From Dysidea avara (lineage: Eukaryota; Porifera; Demospongiae; Dictyoceratida; Dysideidae), in NCBI RefSeq assembly GCF_963678975.1, contig NC_089279.1, forward strand, positions 29,799,525 to 29,863,524: a DNA stretch of 64,000 nucleotides, written 5' to 3'. How positions within the stretch are numbered: the first letter of the stretch is position 1; each line of letters opens with the position of its first letter. A model generated the notes under the pieces. That model was not told the origin of the DNA. It did no database searches and saw only the letters and a program-made list of their open reading frames with translations. The translations under genes and the position numbers were made by a program. Positions 1 to 26,224 of this stretch are shown here, one piece after another.

Positions 1-719
1 AATAATTAACGATTCCCCTATACAAACAAATCAAGGTACTTACCCTCCTCGTAAGACGAAATTCAATCCAGCAAACACCCATGGTAGATACATTGCCTGA
101 AATAGTAACCCGACATGTTAAGACAGTCTTATTAACCAGTGCAATGTTTGTATTTGGCCATTGAAATTTTATTTTTGAACTATCTATGTAAATTTTACAC
201 AGAGTAATTCTTACAATATCTCTATCCCAAACACCAACCTGATTGTATTCTTGTTGGAGAAATATCTTAATTTTAGAGATACAAACAAATGTACAGACAA
301 ATGGGACACCTTATTATTGTACACAGTGATTATCAAGATGTTCCCCTTTAGGGGTCAAGTACAGCACAACAATGTAATTATAATACAACATTTTTGCAGT
401 ACCTTAAATCTCATTCCAAACCAGAATGACACAATGACATCAGCATTAAGTTGACACCACACATACATGACACTCAAAATCAGCGACTCCATCAACAACT
501 ACACAGACAAAATTGAAAAATAAATCCCCCTTCACTGGTTAGGGAAACACCTAAACAATAAGATCTCCTTTAGGGATTTTTCTTTGCAAAGAAAGAGAGG
601 AGGGGCTCAGCATTGGGACACTCCTCTACTGGCAGGGAAAACCCAGGATACTGGAACCTGTCCTATTGGGTTTCCCCTTATATATATACCCAGCCTCTTC
701 ACATGTATCTCTATTACTA

Positions 720-862
720 TAGGTAATCACACACATTTGAGTGCAATTAGGGAATAATTGTATGAGTAACAGTCAAAATTGCACGAGGTGAAGCCGAGTG
801 CAATTTTGGCTGTTACAAGTACAATTATTCCTTAATTGCACGAAAATGCGTGTGATTGCCTA
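720..862. mobile_element. 143-bp hairpin MITE
   Basis: The ends are inverted copies of each other (left TAGGTAATCACACAC, right complement TAGGCAATCACACGC). Inner sequence continues the pairing, including TGCAATTA, GGAATAATTGTA and AACAGTCAAAATTGCAC against their complements, leaving a loop of only a few bases around 800. It is a short non-coding fold-back element. The superfamily is not clear. Confidence 0.65.
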
Positions 863-919
863 CTAATCACATAGTGACCACCCTTCATGGTTTGTAATAC
901 ACATCTATCCAGTTCTATG

Positions 920-1379
920 TAGTGTTCCACCGATAATCGGATCGGTATCGTATCGGAGCCGATATTGGGCTTTTCGTATTGATCGGTATCGGTTATTCAG
1001 GTATTCCGATACCGATTAATAGCCACTCGCGCCAATCGTCATAACCATAACTATCATCATAAATCCGATGCTAGCAAAACGTGAGGTATAACTAGTTGGA
1101 AATAGTGTTGAGTATTATTCTAGCATAAAAGGTGCAGGAATTGCTTTGCTAAACATCAAGCAACTGCTACTTACTATGTTTGCATGAAAAAGATCGAAAT
1201 ACTCTAATAGAACAGTCACTGCACAATAACATATTCTACTAGAACAGTCACACATAGCCAGCTTGAGATGATTGTAAATTGTATAGCAATTATCGGTATC
1301 GGTATCTGTATCGGTGAAAATTTGCTTCTAGGTATCGGTATCGGATCGGTAGTTATTTTTCTGTATCGGTGGAACCCTA
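920..1379. mobile_element. hAT-type MITE with 8-bp target duplication
   Basis: Terminal inverted repeats TAGTGTTCCACCGATA and TATCGGTGGAACCCTA bound 460 bp of non-coding sequence rich in TATCGG repeats. The element is flanked by perfect 8-bp direct repeats GTTCTATG at 912-919 and 1380-1387. An 8-bp duplication is characteristic of the hAT superfamily. No transposase reading frame is present, so it is non-autonomous. Confidence 0.85.
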
Positions 1380-2749
1380 GTTCTATGTGGCCATTAACTT
1401 CTACCAGGTGATTGCATCATCCTTCTTTGTATTGTATCATTTGTTGTTACACTTAAAAGGCTTCACACATCAGCAATTCTGATTGGCTACTCAAAATGTC
1501 TACATATGTTGCACTTAAAAAGGCTTCTATTGTCAGCTCATTTGATTGGCTATTCATTATATCACTTTCTTGTTGCACTTAAGCTATTGTATTGGCTACT
1601 TTACAGTGCAATCACAGAAACAAGACCATGGATTTGGGATTAATTACACTTCTACTATTGAGACTAATGTATGGCAAATTAAATCACTATGTGATTATCA
1701 GCAAAAACATACAGGTCAAACTACTTGGGTCCCATATGACAATGCTAAACATTCTTCTGGAGAGTGCACATAAAATATAATAGTAATTTTCAGTTCTATT
1801 TAGCCAATAACGAAAAAGCACATGATATGTGTGAAGATGTTAATATGACATACTTCATGAACAAGAGACTAGAAGTTGTACCAGAATCTTACATAATTTC
1901 TTATACGTGACTGACTAAATTTTGAACTAACATTTTTAAAAGACCGAACACTTTGTCTTATATAGACTGTTTTGGTACTTTTAGATACTGGGTTCAGTAA
2001 ATATTGATGATTTAAAATCATGCATGTCTTCATATCAGTGTTATTATTACACAGAATTTACATGGTCATATAATAGGTAGCCATAACCTATTACAATGCA
2101 ACATCACTTATCAGCTATCTCATAAACAAGACCACCTCATTGTAGTGACCACATCTAGCAGGTCCAAACACAACAAAGGTGTGCTACATTACTAAGGGTA
2201 CCTTATATGAAAAACACATAAATTTTAGACTCATGCTGAGGTGACTCTTACTAACAAGGCATCAAAATTTCAATAATTTCATACACAATCCATTCTTACC
2301 ATTAATCCAATAACGAGACCAATAACCTACACACAGGGAGACAAGTTAAGGACGCATACACTACACACCAGTCCCATCACGTACCACTAGTACCAGCCAA
2401 TTAAATAAGATCAGGAACAAGTAGTCCGCAGGTCTACCATCATAAACACCTAACAACAAAACATAAAGAATTGAACTCTGAACAACACAAGACTCTGAAC
2501 AACACAAGACTCTGAACAACACAAGTTATCCCTTTACAATTCATCAAGCATACGTAACGAGGTACGCTATAGTGGAACCCCTCGAGTGAACACACCAAAA
2601 AGTAGACACTTTAATAAACAGCCTGAATGCCTGTCCATGATCCCATTAAGTCTACATACACTTGAAGGACATTCACTACTTTGGGGACTTTCTGCATGCT
2701 CCTAAGGTGTGCAGAAGTGGGGTGATCCACTGTAACAGTAATCAAGTAC

Positions 2750-3130
2750 CTGTTTCTAATTTTGTAGAATAAGTATACAAGAAGTATAGGTTGATGAGAT
2801 ACTGGAAACCAGTCATTGGTGATATGGGGAAGTACACGGCGGCTGTAAACGGGCGCCAAAACTGTCAAAAAAGAAGCGGCGTTAATTAGAATATAAAAAT
2901 GGACAATGACTTATGGATAGTAAAACAGTCAAAGTGCTGACAATAAGGACTACGCAAACTTTCAGTACCTGAAACTGGAAAACCAGTTGTTGAAACAGCA
3001 GAACCATGTAGTACGCCGACAGAAGTCCGAATCTTCCCATCAAGGGAATAACGATGGACAGACCGAACCACCATCGCGTTATGTAGGGGATACTTGAGAA
3101 CCAATCCGATATGTCATTCTGGGCTGGCAT
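2750..3130 (-). CDS. DERL1: Derlin-1 homologue, 5' exons only
   Basis: Derlins are rhomboid-like ER membrane proteins that serve retrotranslocation in ER-associated degradation. Exon 1 runs from 3130 to 2969 and begins MPAQNDISDWFSSIPYITRW, matching the family N-terminus (DI.DWF.SIP.ITR.WF), followed by the first membrane helix. Exon 2 (2861-2750) encodes FWRPFTAAVYFP and then LINLYFLYTYSTKLETG, the very conserved second segment. The exons join in phase (54 codons, then 37 codons plus one base) with CAG/GT sites. The remaining roughly 150 residues are not visible. I infer they lie left of the window, since no exon for them occurs in 1-2749. A truncated relic is the alternative. The start ATG lies 142 bp from the RGS22 start on the other strand. 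Confidence 0.88.
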
Positions 3131-3272
3131 CTTGGGTGAAGAATTGATAAGTAAGTAAGCGCCGCAAAACAATTTGTTTACTGGTACTAAATAATTTGAA
3201 TTATCTTATAGGCGCTCAGACTGGTTGATATCACGTGACGGACGCTAACTTGTGAAGGCGTCGTAGCTAGCC
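3131..3272. promoter_or_regulatory. Bidirectional promoter between Derlin-1 and RGS22
   Basis: The two start codons face away from each other with 142 bp between them, so both 5' UTRs and promoters must share this interval unless there are untranslated upstream exons. It contains a palindromic TCACGTGA at 3231-3238 (E-box type bound by USF/MiT-family bHLH factors in other animals) and a TTGTTTAC forkhead-like site near 3174-3181. Actual transcription starts cannot be seen. Confidence 0.6.
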
Positions 3273-6200
3273 ATGCTGGACATAGAATTAGACAGTACCG
3301 AGCCCCTGAAAGTACCGAATCTTCAAGATTTTAGACATCTCCTTAGGCATAGCAAGCTATTTCAGGAATTCTTCAACGTATTTCTCAATCTTCCGGTAAG
3401 TTTGACCATAGATTGTCTAACTAGCTAGCAACTGTTTTTAAAATGTGTTCAAATGGCTTTATACGCATATTTAAGACAGTTGTAATCTGTATGGCTCTAC
3501 AGTCAGTAGCCACTACACATTTTTCTTGGTATTTTGATAGGTGTTTGCACAGAAATTTTACTATGATGATTCTCGTGATGTATTCAACGTAGCTTATTCT
3601 CACAGTGGAGTAGGACAGGTCAGTAATCTCCGTAAATGTTCTGTATGTTGAACTCTTGAACAGATTTCTTATCCAAAGACACTGGTATGGGTTCACAAAT
3701 ATCGTTTACCACTGTTTTGGAAAAGTGAACTACTATTTGAGTATCTCTTTACCATATTACTTTCACTAAAAAGCCAAGGTATTTATATTCAACAGTTGTA
3801 CTAAGACAATTATGTTCTCTTTCTGTAGGTTCATTGACAAGCATACATGATTACAAGGCATTCAGATCATACTTACTTCTAACTCAAGGAGAGTCTTTGA
3901 TACATTTCTGGCTGGATTCTGAACGTGCTAAGTATCTAAAAGACCCTCGGGCTCAGGATTACCTGATATCAAAAATTCATCATATTTACACGAATACAGC
4001 ATCACCGTGCTTGTTACCAGCCAGTGTAGCAGATGTTATAGTGATCGGGTTGTGTCATTGTAAACTACAGAATACCCGAAATGCTACCAAACAGTTCAGT
4101 TTTGATGGAAGTTTCCTCAGAAGCGCTGCTTTAAAAGTTTTTACCCAAGCTCAAGAGGGTGCACTGGAAATTCTTTGCCACTATTGGCTAGCCAAGTATT
4201 GTGTACATGTCAAGAAATCTCCCAATGACAGAATTGTATATTCAGGGAAGTATCGTACCAATTCCATGTTCACTCAAAAATTTGCAAAGAAGGATGTCTC
4301 TTTGGACCCCATTGATCACGAACACTGTGGTTTTCCACATGTACACAATAAAGGAAAGTCCAAAAAACTTCCGGTGCTTCCATTCAGGGCTTCACAGAAG
4401 GAAACCTTCCATGGGTATAACATGTTTGCTACTGCAAAGGAGCTAAGCCAGTACAACCACAGACTTACAAAGTTGCTTAATCCTTTGATAGCCCCAGGTG
4501 TACAAAAGTTGATGGAGGATTCCAGACAAGTTAAACAGCCAAAGACTCTTGCTGGTGTCAAAGTGGCTGGAGGAGTTAAGCAGTACGCACTGGTATCTTC
4601 TGGTTTAAAGGCTGATAAATTTAGCGGCAATCCCTTCATGAGATATCTGCTGTCAAAACCTGACAACTCAACTGTTGTAAATTATTTGCTGTTTTGGCAG
4701 TCGCTAGAAGAAATTTTGCGTGAAGACAAGGTGATGCGCTCACCTGTGCTGTCAAGAAAGAATGCATGTTACCCATATCACTGCTACCATTATCAACCTG
4801 TGGTCACTGATATTGAGGAGTTCTTACACTTGTTTGTTAAGCCAGATGCTTTTAAGGGTGTTTACCTGCCTACCACTTTGCAAAAGAAAATGATCAATTT
4901 TCTACCTAAAGGCCTTGGAAAGAGTCTGCTAACCTCTGCACAGATGTTTGCTTTTAAGGTAAATTATTTCTCTCTATATGTGTGCATGCGTATGTGTGCG
5001 CGTGTGTGCATATAAATATGAAAGGCATTCACGAAAATGATTCTCGTAGAAATTATTACCATCATGGAGGGAGTTTTTATCAGACGACTGCAACTTATTT
5101 ATATCACAATGCATAATGACAGTGAGTCAGATGATCCCCCTCTCTTCTGTAATGCATGCTCTTACTCCATTAGAGCGGTGGCAGGGTTCAACGTCCTACA
5201 AAGAGCAACATAACTGACTACATGCTGAATAACACACAAGTGTGTCATGCCATGTGGACCTCTATGCAACTAGCTGAGTCTATCCTTACCCCAGGTGTGT
5301 AATTTATAGATGTTGTGAACCATAAGTAACCTCACTTAGTGGCCATGTCCGTCCACCTTGTTATAGTAGTCACATCAAGTACATGTAGATCCCAAACACA
5401 GTTAAGATGTACTTCATAACCTCGGTAATAAGACCACTTCATAACAGTGACCATGTCAAGTAGGCTCATGACCTTGAATAAGATTTTAAGGCTTTAGGCA
5501 CATAAGTGATCCAGGTTTTTGCTATATTTAAGTTAATGACTCTTGCTACCATTATTGTGCCCACACTCTATTAGAGTATTTTGATATGAGGTTTACACTG
5601 TGTGATATTTCAGAGTGCATTGAGGATTACTCTAATCTCATCAATGAATCAATGTCATCAGAAAGCTCAATCAGTTTGGAGACAGACTCGACTATTTCAG
5701 AATTATTTTCAGCACAAATTGCCAACCCAATGATCACCAGGTTTTCCACATTCACATATTGTACTAAAACAGAGCGTAAGACTTTTGTGACCTCTGTTAC
5801 TTTACCAGCAATAGAAAAGCCAAAGAAAACTGGACCTCCAATACCAAAGTATGCCTAGAAAGTAATAAAACACATCTAAATTTTTGTGTGTAGAACATTT
5901 TCAGAGATTTTACAAGATTCTGTTCAGCTAGAGAACTTTGAGAAATTCCTCTTAGCTCAAGATGACAACTGTTCCGCCCCACTTGAGTTCTGGATGACAA
6001 TTGAAGAGTTCAAGAACACGATGGATAATGTGCGCCTGCGGGATATGGAAGCTGTCACAATTCACAAGAATTATTTTGGCCCTGACGCAGACAAAAGTAA
6101 CTGCTTTAATTGTGCCCACACTTGAAAGCCATGTCATTTATCACAGATTTACAGTGCCAGGATCCAGTTATTTACGAGTTGATGCAAGAAGAAGAGGTTA

Positions 6201-7765
6201 GCCCTTATCAGTTGATTTCAGCACAGCTACAAGTGATCAAATCTATGGAAGAGAACTGGTATGTGATCACAGCAGTAATGGCTGCTGTACTACTCAGCAA
6301 TGTTGCAGGTTTCAGAAGTACCTGAGGTCACTGAGAAGAGGTGGATTTTTTAAACTGGAGTCTATCAAGCAACCGACATCTAGTGGCTTCAGACAGAAAA
6401 ATCATGTGGTATGTGTAGTGTACAACTATTTGTGTTATGACTACTGTGTTATATAATTTGTAGTGCTATTCAGTAATATTTTTAGTGAAATAAAAATGTG
6501 GCCTTTTATTTAATAATGAGGCTACAATCATGGCCTCTGCTAATTATAATAAGACCATTATACATGACTTGGCTTGTTCAATAGAAAACTTTGTGGAGGA
6601 CCTTCCTTCGAAGTGTGTGTCAGTTTATGAAGGATGTCAGCAATCAGGACACACTGGTGCTGTTTCGTAAGTACTTGGCTAAAGAGATTCTCAACAGTAA
6701 GCCGCACTCTGTCCTTAATATAATTATCACAAATCATCTAGGTGATACCCAAAAGAAGGTGTTTGGCAAAAGGGTAGTGTATCTCAACAAGATATTGGAT
6801 GACCTTGGGTTCTGGATTGAAGCACAGAGGTATGGGAAACATTAAGGCACTTCGAGTTATACAGCACCAGAAATTCTCTATTAGAACAGACACAAATTTG
6901 TTGCATGCGTAATGCTACAGTAACTTTTCTGACCTTGCCCTTTTAGATATAAGTATGTCGCAGACACTGCTGCTGAAAATCGGAGAGCAGGGGCTTACAC
7001 CCAAGAGATTGAAACCATCATACATCGTAAAGCTCATGCCATCATCAACTGCTATCTGAATTCACCAGTCCCACCTAAAGTACAGGTACAGTGTAGCATT
7101 TATATATTCACCAGTTGTATTTTGTGGTGGTCGTGGTGTAGATTAACTGTCCGCCTGATGTGGTACATTTCATCATGGACCGTATCTCTCAAGGCCAGTA
7201 CAGGAGAGAGCTATTCCATGAGGCAATGATCTTCGTGTTCCCATCACTTCTCTATTACTGGAAATTGTATGAATATTTTTGGAATGGCTGCACCTTGTGC
7301 TTAAAATTCTCCACGTTTTTAATAAGTTTGTCCCAAATGTAGTTATTGTGCAGCCAATCTAAGTGGTATGTTGTTGGTTGCTCTATTAGAGTATTCTACA
7401 TAGATAAGTACACACACTACACTATTGTGCTGCATTTTTAGTTGTTTATATTGTTGTGTTTTCAGGTTTGCTAAAAGTAGTGGTGGTGCTACTTCTCCGC
7501 TTAACAAACAAACATTTGCTCCGCCAGAAATTCCTACCTCTCTGTTGCTTACCAGAAAGACTAGCTACAGTGACAACACAGATTCTAGTGGTGGTTAGTT
7601 TAGTTCTAATAGAAAGTTTAACTCAAATGTCACTTTTTAGATGACGATGATTTAGTGTTGTCCTTTTCACTGTCCGCAGGAATATTTTGGAGAAGAGGGC
7701 GTCAAATTATTAGATATGAAAATCTCAAGGATTATTTGACATTCAGAGTTTCCTATTTGTATTGA
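3273..7765 (+). CDS. RGS22: Regulator of G-protein signalling 22 homologue (13 exons, 951 aa)
   Basis: Exons: 3273-3395, 3541-3618, 3664-3778, 3829-4958, 5616-5848, 5894-6096, 6147-6258, 6309-6408, 6585-6829, 6947-7085, 7142-7266, 7466-7593, 7641-7765. Phases agree throughout and total 2856 bp. The protein carries several divergent RGS folds: about residues 110-180 (FRSYLLLTQGESLIHFWLDS), 350-440 (PFMRYLLSKPDNSTVVNYLL), 560-690 (FSEILQDSVQLENFEKFLLA through PVIYELMQEEEVSPYQLI) and 700-870 (FMKDVSNQDTLVLFRKYLAK, then AIINCYLNSPVPP). This multi-RGS order with the C-terminal 'NS.VPP' segment is typical of RGS22, a GTPase-activating/Galpha-binding scaffold that is testis-enriched in mammals. Human RGS22 is about 1,260 aa, so this one is shorter. 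Exon 5's start is the least certain, chosen as the AG giving phase 0. Intron 6 is only 50 bp. Confidence 0.85.
4959..5615 (+). other. RGS22 intron 4, no recognised element
   Basis: This 657-bp intron has no exon-like reading frame in phase with its neighbours. It contains one copy of the recurrent CTCTATTAGAGTATTTTGAT motif at about 5566-5584, just before the acceptor, and a related CTCCATTAGAGC near 5164. A small missed exon cannot be excluded. Confidence 0.5.
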
Positions 7766-8078
7766 AATTTTTTTTTGGAAAAACAATGATTAGCTGATCT
7801 CATAATGTTTAGCGCTCATTGTACGTGGCGCTTATAGCTCATGGAGAGTTCTAGAAGTTATAATAAGCATTGGAATGGACTCTAAATTGTTTCGTGAGCG
7901 TTCATATACTTCATAGTGAAATACACACACGGCATACCACGAGTTAAGCTACCAGAAAAACGTTTACTACGTACTGTCGAGCACGTACCGTACAGAAGGC
8001 AACTCGTTTGTAGCGCATGAGTATCTATAGCTACAAGCGCACATAGATTTATTATATTGCTAATTGGGAGTCGAGTAG
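7766..8078 (+). promoter_or_regulatory. RGS22-RNF212B intergenic spacer and presumed promoter
   Basis: Only 313 bp separate the RGS22 stop from the RNF212B-like start, so it should hold the RGS22 3' end and the downstream promoter. A small inverted pair AGCGCTCATTGTACGTGGCGCT lies at about 7810-7832. No TATA box is evident. I cannot place the transcription start or polyadenylation site. Confidence 0.35.
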
Positions 8079-22087
<14,009 letters not shown>

Positions 22088-23648
22088 AAGGAACTCTGTT
22101 TAGGTGATATATCTATGAACTGTTTATCTACCATTATCGTACAATGGTACATACATATCATATATACGTAGCTGAAGACTGCTACATATAATCAGTGTTT
22201 TGTAAGCACATTGTTTTGATTTGAGGACAAATGAATTTATTGAACATATGCAAGAGACTGTGCATGTAAAAGAAGTTGAAACATAATGTTAAAAGCTTTG
22301 AAATTAGGCCACTCCAAGTCATACCTTAGTTTCTGGTCACTCCCTAGCCAACAAAAGGATGCGGGCAGGCAGATGATCAGGACTTCAGGACTATAGACTC
22401 TTGCATATACACCTAATGTGTACTGTGATGACACACTGGATATATTATTTGCTCAATTATTAAGCCAATTGTGTACTAATTCTTACAGCATGCATAAGTA
22501 CCAAGTACAACAATGTATAGTTAAGCACTATAGGAAAGATCTGCTCATGTAGCTACTTTTGCTTTCCAAGTGAAATTTCTCATTAGCTATGGTAGGAAAG
22601 TATTACCTATTTATTAGTTTAAGACGTTCAAATGACCCAAAATTAAGTTTAACTACTTGCACATCAGAAACTATTCATTCAAATGTGAAGTCTTTGTTTC
22701 CAGGCTTCTATTTCCTGTGAAAAATGACTGTCAAGGTTTTGAGTCACTGAGTGCTCCAGGGTAGTGTTTTTCAGTGATCATGATCATGTGGGAAAGTTGA
22801 TGTTTTAACTAAGCTAGTATTGCCACTAATCAATCTAGGATATACAGTTATTTAGTCACCAAAACTGAAGTTTGAGCTCACCGGCTTTCCAGTCAGTGAT
22901 AAAGAAATCTAAGTTTATATAGATCCAGTAGAAGAGTTATGATAGACTAATCATCAGCGGATCACATTTGAATTGTTAGGAAAAGTAGCCTATCTGATGC
23001 TATTAGGCTAGTGATTAATACTACATACTGAATTTACTTTAACAGAACATTATATATCAAATCAAGGACAAAACTAGTCCGAAACATTTTAGTAGTGCAG
23101 CATATAATACCCGACTGTTCTAATATTAGAGTTAAGGGTATAGTATCACTGCTCTCTTAGAGTATCTTGATCTTGTGCAGTTTTTAAAAATCAGTGTCCT
23201 TGGTTTTTCTTGGTCACATGCACTTAAGTACACTTAGCCTGTATTATTAATAGTAGTCCTCATAAACTGGGGTTCCAGGTTTTCCATGTGGGCAGGTGAC
23301 CAGAAACTAAGAGTGTGACCTTATGTGGTATTTTATATGTACTGTATAACTATAGATTATGACTTACTGCTGTGTCAATATTATAAGTAGAATATTTTTG
23401 CAATGGAAATTTCTCTATTCACCCTTTAACAGGTTGCATTGTAACGTATATCACATGGCAAATACTTATTAAAACAGTTCTCCATTGCTCGCAGAACACA
23501 CACACAAACACTTGCTAACTTGTGTATACATTAAACACACTTTTAAAGTCAGGTGTAAGCATCACTGTTACTGGTGATAGCTTCTGTACTTGATTGATTC
23601 TTGTCTTGCTCTGCATGTACACATGCAAGATAACTAACTTCACGCTAT
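22088..23648. other. 3' flank of RNF212B; part of the duplicated segment
   Basis: There is no gene. 22119-22240 and 23399-23480 are recognisably repeated at 40140-40255 and 40497-40570 (for example TTTGATTTGAGGACAAATGA and AACAGGTTGCAT), which shows this 3' flank belongs to the duplicated unit. The intervening 1.1 kb (about 22250-23390) has no counterpart in the right copy and is a differential insertion or deletion. Confidence 0.6.
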
Positions 23649-24050
23649 TTATACAACACACCTTTCTTCTTCCATCTTCAAATTCATTTCATAAGCTGCT
23701 AACTTTTCTTCTTCATCCTTCCTTCTACGCATATTACCCAATTCTTGCTGCATCCTCATTTCTTCCTCCAATGAAATACATCTCAATGTCTCCATTCTCT
23801 CCTGTAATTCTTTCCTCCTGTACTCTATCTCACTCCTTTTTTCTGTTGTACTCCTTTCTTGCAGAGCTTCCATTTCTTTCATCAATGCCATCTCTTCCTC
23901 TTTTCTGCGTTGTATTTGCACTTCTCTTCTTTTTTGAAACTGGTCCATTACTTTTTTCTCTTCCATCAGCCTCATCTCTCTCTTTCTTGCTTGCTCCATC
24001 CTCAATTTTTCCATCGCTGCTTTGTCTTCCTTTCTTCTAAGACTCTATTT
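23649..24050 (-). CDS. Hypothetical highly charged coiled-coil ORF
   Basis: A 121-residue reading frame (ATG at 24014, stop at 23649), open upstream to an AG at about 24042. Almost entirely Glu, Arg, Lys, Met and Gln, for example MEKLRMEQARKREMRLMEEK, predicting one long alpha helix or coiled coil. The composition is far from random AT-rich DNA, so it was probably coding. There is no recognisable domain, and I could not find a second exon with matching phase. It may be a captured exon, a remnant of a retroelement gag-like protein, or part of a lost gene. It lies in the left duplicate only, 0.7 kb from the BEL/Pao fragment but on the opposite strand. Confidence 0.4.
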
Positions 24051-24671
24051 TATGGACTACATTAAATATGCTGTCTATAAAGACACATACAATACAATGA
24101 TGTGTGGTAGTTTGCAAACACCTAATGTAGGGTTAAAATCCCAGGTTCTGTGACCATCCTTTAGCTAACATGTTTTGATGGTGAGAATTGAACTCTACAG
24201 ACCTTGCCTCAACTTAATTCCCCAGAGAATGATGGTATTTTTTTTTTGCCAGAGGGAAGAATTCAAAATAGCTACCAGCACATAAAATTTTCAACTATGA
24301 TAACTAGCTATATATAAGGACACATTATTGGGTAATGAGTAAGTTGATTCTGGTTTCATCCTCATTTTGATGTTATTACCCTAAATTTCAAAGTAAGAAG
24401 CCACCATCCAGCAGCACTTTAAGGAGATTAGTCTAATGCATATAGAACAATCAACATAATGCATGATTTAAATTCTTAATTAGTCAGAATCAAAGCACTC
24501 TGGTTCACAATAAATGACTCATCACTCTCCTCATGTTCATCTTTCTTATTTTTTTCTCGGTGCTAGTAGATGTGTATAGGAAAGTTGGCAGACTTGTAAG
24601 CATTTGAGCATAAGTTGGATGGCTGCAGGATCAAGTCTGCCAACTTGAGGCTCAATCATGGATATTTTTAG

Positions 24672-26084
24672 ATCTCCTTTCTGCAACTTTTCAACTGTAG
24701 AAAAGAGAGTAAGTTAGATCAAGTAGAGTTAAGTGTAGAAGAGATGTCAGACGCTGAGCATTACATAATCAAAGAGATGCAAAGGAAAGTGTTTAAGGAA
24801 GAGTATTTGTCTTTGGCGAATCATAAACAATTGCCCACAAGCAGCAAGTTACTAGGACTCTGCCCAAAACTGGATAGTGAAGGTGTGATGAGGTCAGATG
24901 GACGATTGACATATGCAGAGTTCCTTCCATATGATATAAGGTATCCCATAATTCTGCCTCGCAAGAATTGGGTAACAAAGCTCATAGTGAAGCACCATCA
25001 TGAACTAGGGAATCATTGTGCAGGTACAAATCAAACTTTATCTTTATTGTCCACTAGATTTTGGATCATTTCTGCACGAGAAGAAATTATAGAGTGGGAA
25101 AGAGAATGTACCATTTGTAAAAGGAGAAAAGCTAAGGTAGCTCAACAGATTATGGCACCGTTACCACAAAACAGACTTACTACATCGTTACGAGCCTTTA
25201 CCAAGACAGCTGTTGATTTTGGGGGACCATTCATAACAATGCAAGGAAGAGGAAGGCCACGACAAAAGAGGTATTTGTGTTTGTTTACTTGTTTGGCTTC
25301 CAGAGCCATACATTTAGAAATGGCATATGGTTTAGATGTGGACTCTTTTGTAAATGCTTTAAGCAGGATGATTAATAGAAGAGGTATCCCAGAAGAAATG
25401 CTGTCGGATAATGGAACAAATTTTGTGGCAGCTAATAAGGAATTGTGTGAGTTGTACAAGGATCCAAAAACTAAAGCAGCTGTAGCTGATAAGGGAATTA
25501 AGTGGACATTTAATCCACCTTACGCTCCACATTTTGGAGGTGTCTTTGAAATTATGATAAAATCAGCAAAGAGAGCCATCACAGCAATTTTGAAAAATGC
25601 TGAGGTAAATGATGAAGAGCTGATGACAGCATTTTGTGGAGCAGAAGCACTAATCAATTCACGACCACTGACCTATCAGTCAGCCAGTGTTAAGGACAAC
25701 ATTCCCCTCACGCCAAACCATTTCTTACATGGCCAAGTTGGAGGGCAATTTGCTCCAGAGGTAATCGATGAAGTGGGATTTAATCCTAAGAAACGTTGGC
25801 GACGGATACAAGAATTAGTGAGACATTTTTGGAATAGGTGGCTCCAAGAGTGGGTACCCAGCTTAAGTCCGAGACAGAAGTGGTTCAGGTTAAAAACAGA
25901 TGTCAAGCCTGGAGATACAGTGTTGCTGGTGTCCTCAGATACCCCTCGTGGTCAGTGGCCTCTTGGAAGAGTATTGGAAGTGTATCGTAGTAAAGACCAA
26001 CATGTTCGATCACTCAAGCTACAGGTTGGGGACAAACAGTACATAAGGCCTATTGTAAAGGTCTGCCCACTAGAGCTGGATTAA
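24672..26084 (+). mobile_element. BEL/Pao retrotransposon integrase region, 5'-truncated but open
   Basis: One uninterrupted frame (first ATG 24744, 446 aa; open from 24672). It contains an integrase H2C2 zinc finger (HHHELGNH, then CTICKRR, about residues 84-126), the DDE catalytic core with all three acidic residues (Asp158 in AVDFGG, Asp222 in LSDNGTNF, Glu269 in GGVFE), and a C-terminal domain of the DUF5641 type (WPLGRVLEVY). This order is specific to BEL/Pao pol. The gag, protease, RT and RNase H parts expected upstream are absent, so the copy is 5'-truncated. The intact frame suggests a recent insertion or retained function. A pyrimidine tract and AG (about 24680-24700) precede the start, so a splice acceptor is conceivable. 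Confidence 0.88.
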
Positions 26085-26224
26085 GAATATTTACATATAC
26101 ATAAGTACTACAGTGACCAAAATTATGGAACATTAATCGATAAATTCAGTATGTGTCAATTAACTTTAAAGTTGTAATTTAACCTAAAAACTTGTCATGT
26201 GGATCATGACAATGAGGGGGAGGA

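Larger units (their letters stand above)
1..2749. other. Derlin-1 intron/left flank without recognised exons
   Basis: I found no convincing exon here on either strand. The region is AT-rich and contains two inverted-repeat elements, listed separately (720-862 and 920-1379), a tandem ACAAGACTCTGAACAAC repeat near 2480-2525, and two copies of the CTCTAATAGAAC motif near 1197-1250. Because Derlin-1 exon 2 ends at 2750 with a good donor, this stretch is most simply its second intron, with the rest of the gene beyond the left edge. Confidence 0.5.

Noticed and set aside
2611-2700. Third Derlin-1 exon directly after exon 2
   Set aside because: The segment after CACACCTTAG, joined in phase, gives only about eight codons before a stop and does not resemble the conserved next Derlin segment. 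It is more likely intronic.
23594-24040. 148-residue plus-strand ORF rich in Leu, Phe, Ser and Pro
   Set aside because: It is the antisense of the charged coiled-coil ORF. Leu/Phe/Ser richness is what the complement of Glu/Lys/Arg codons gives.
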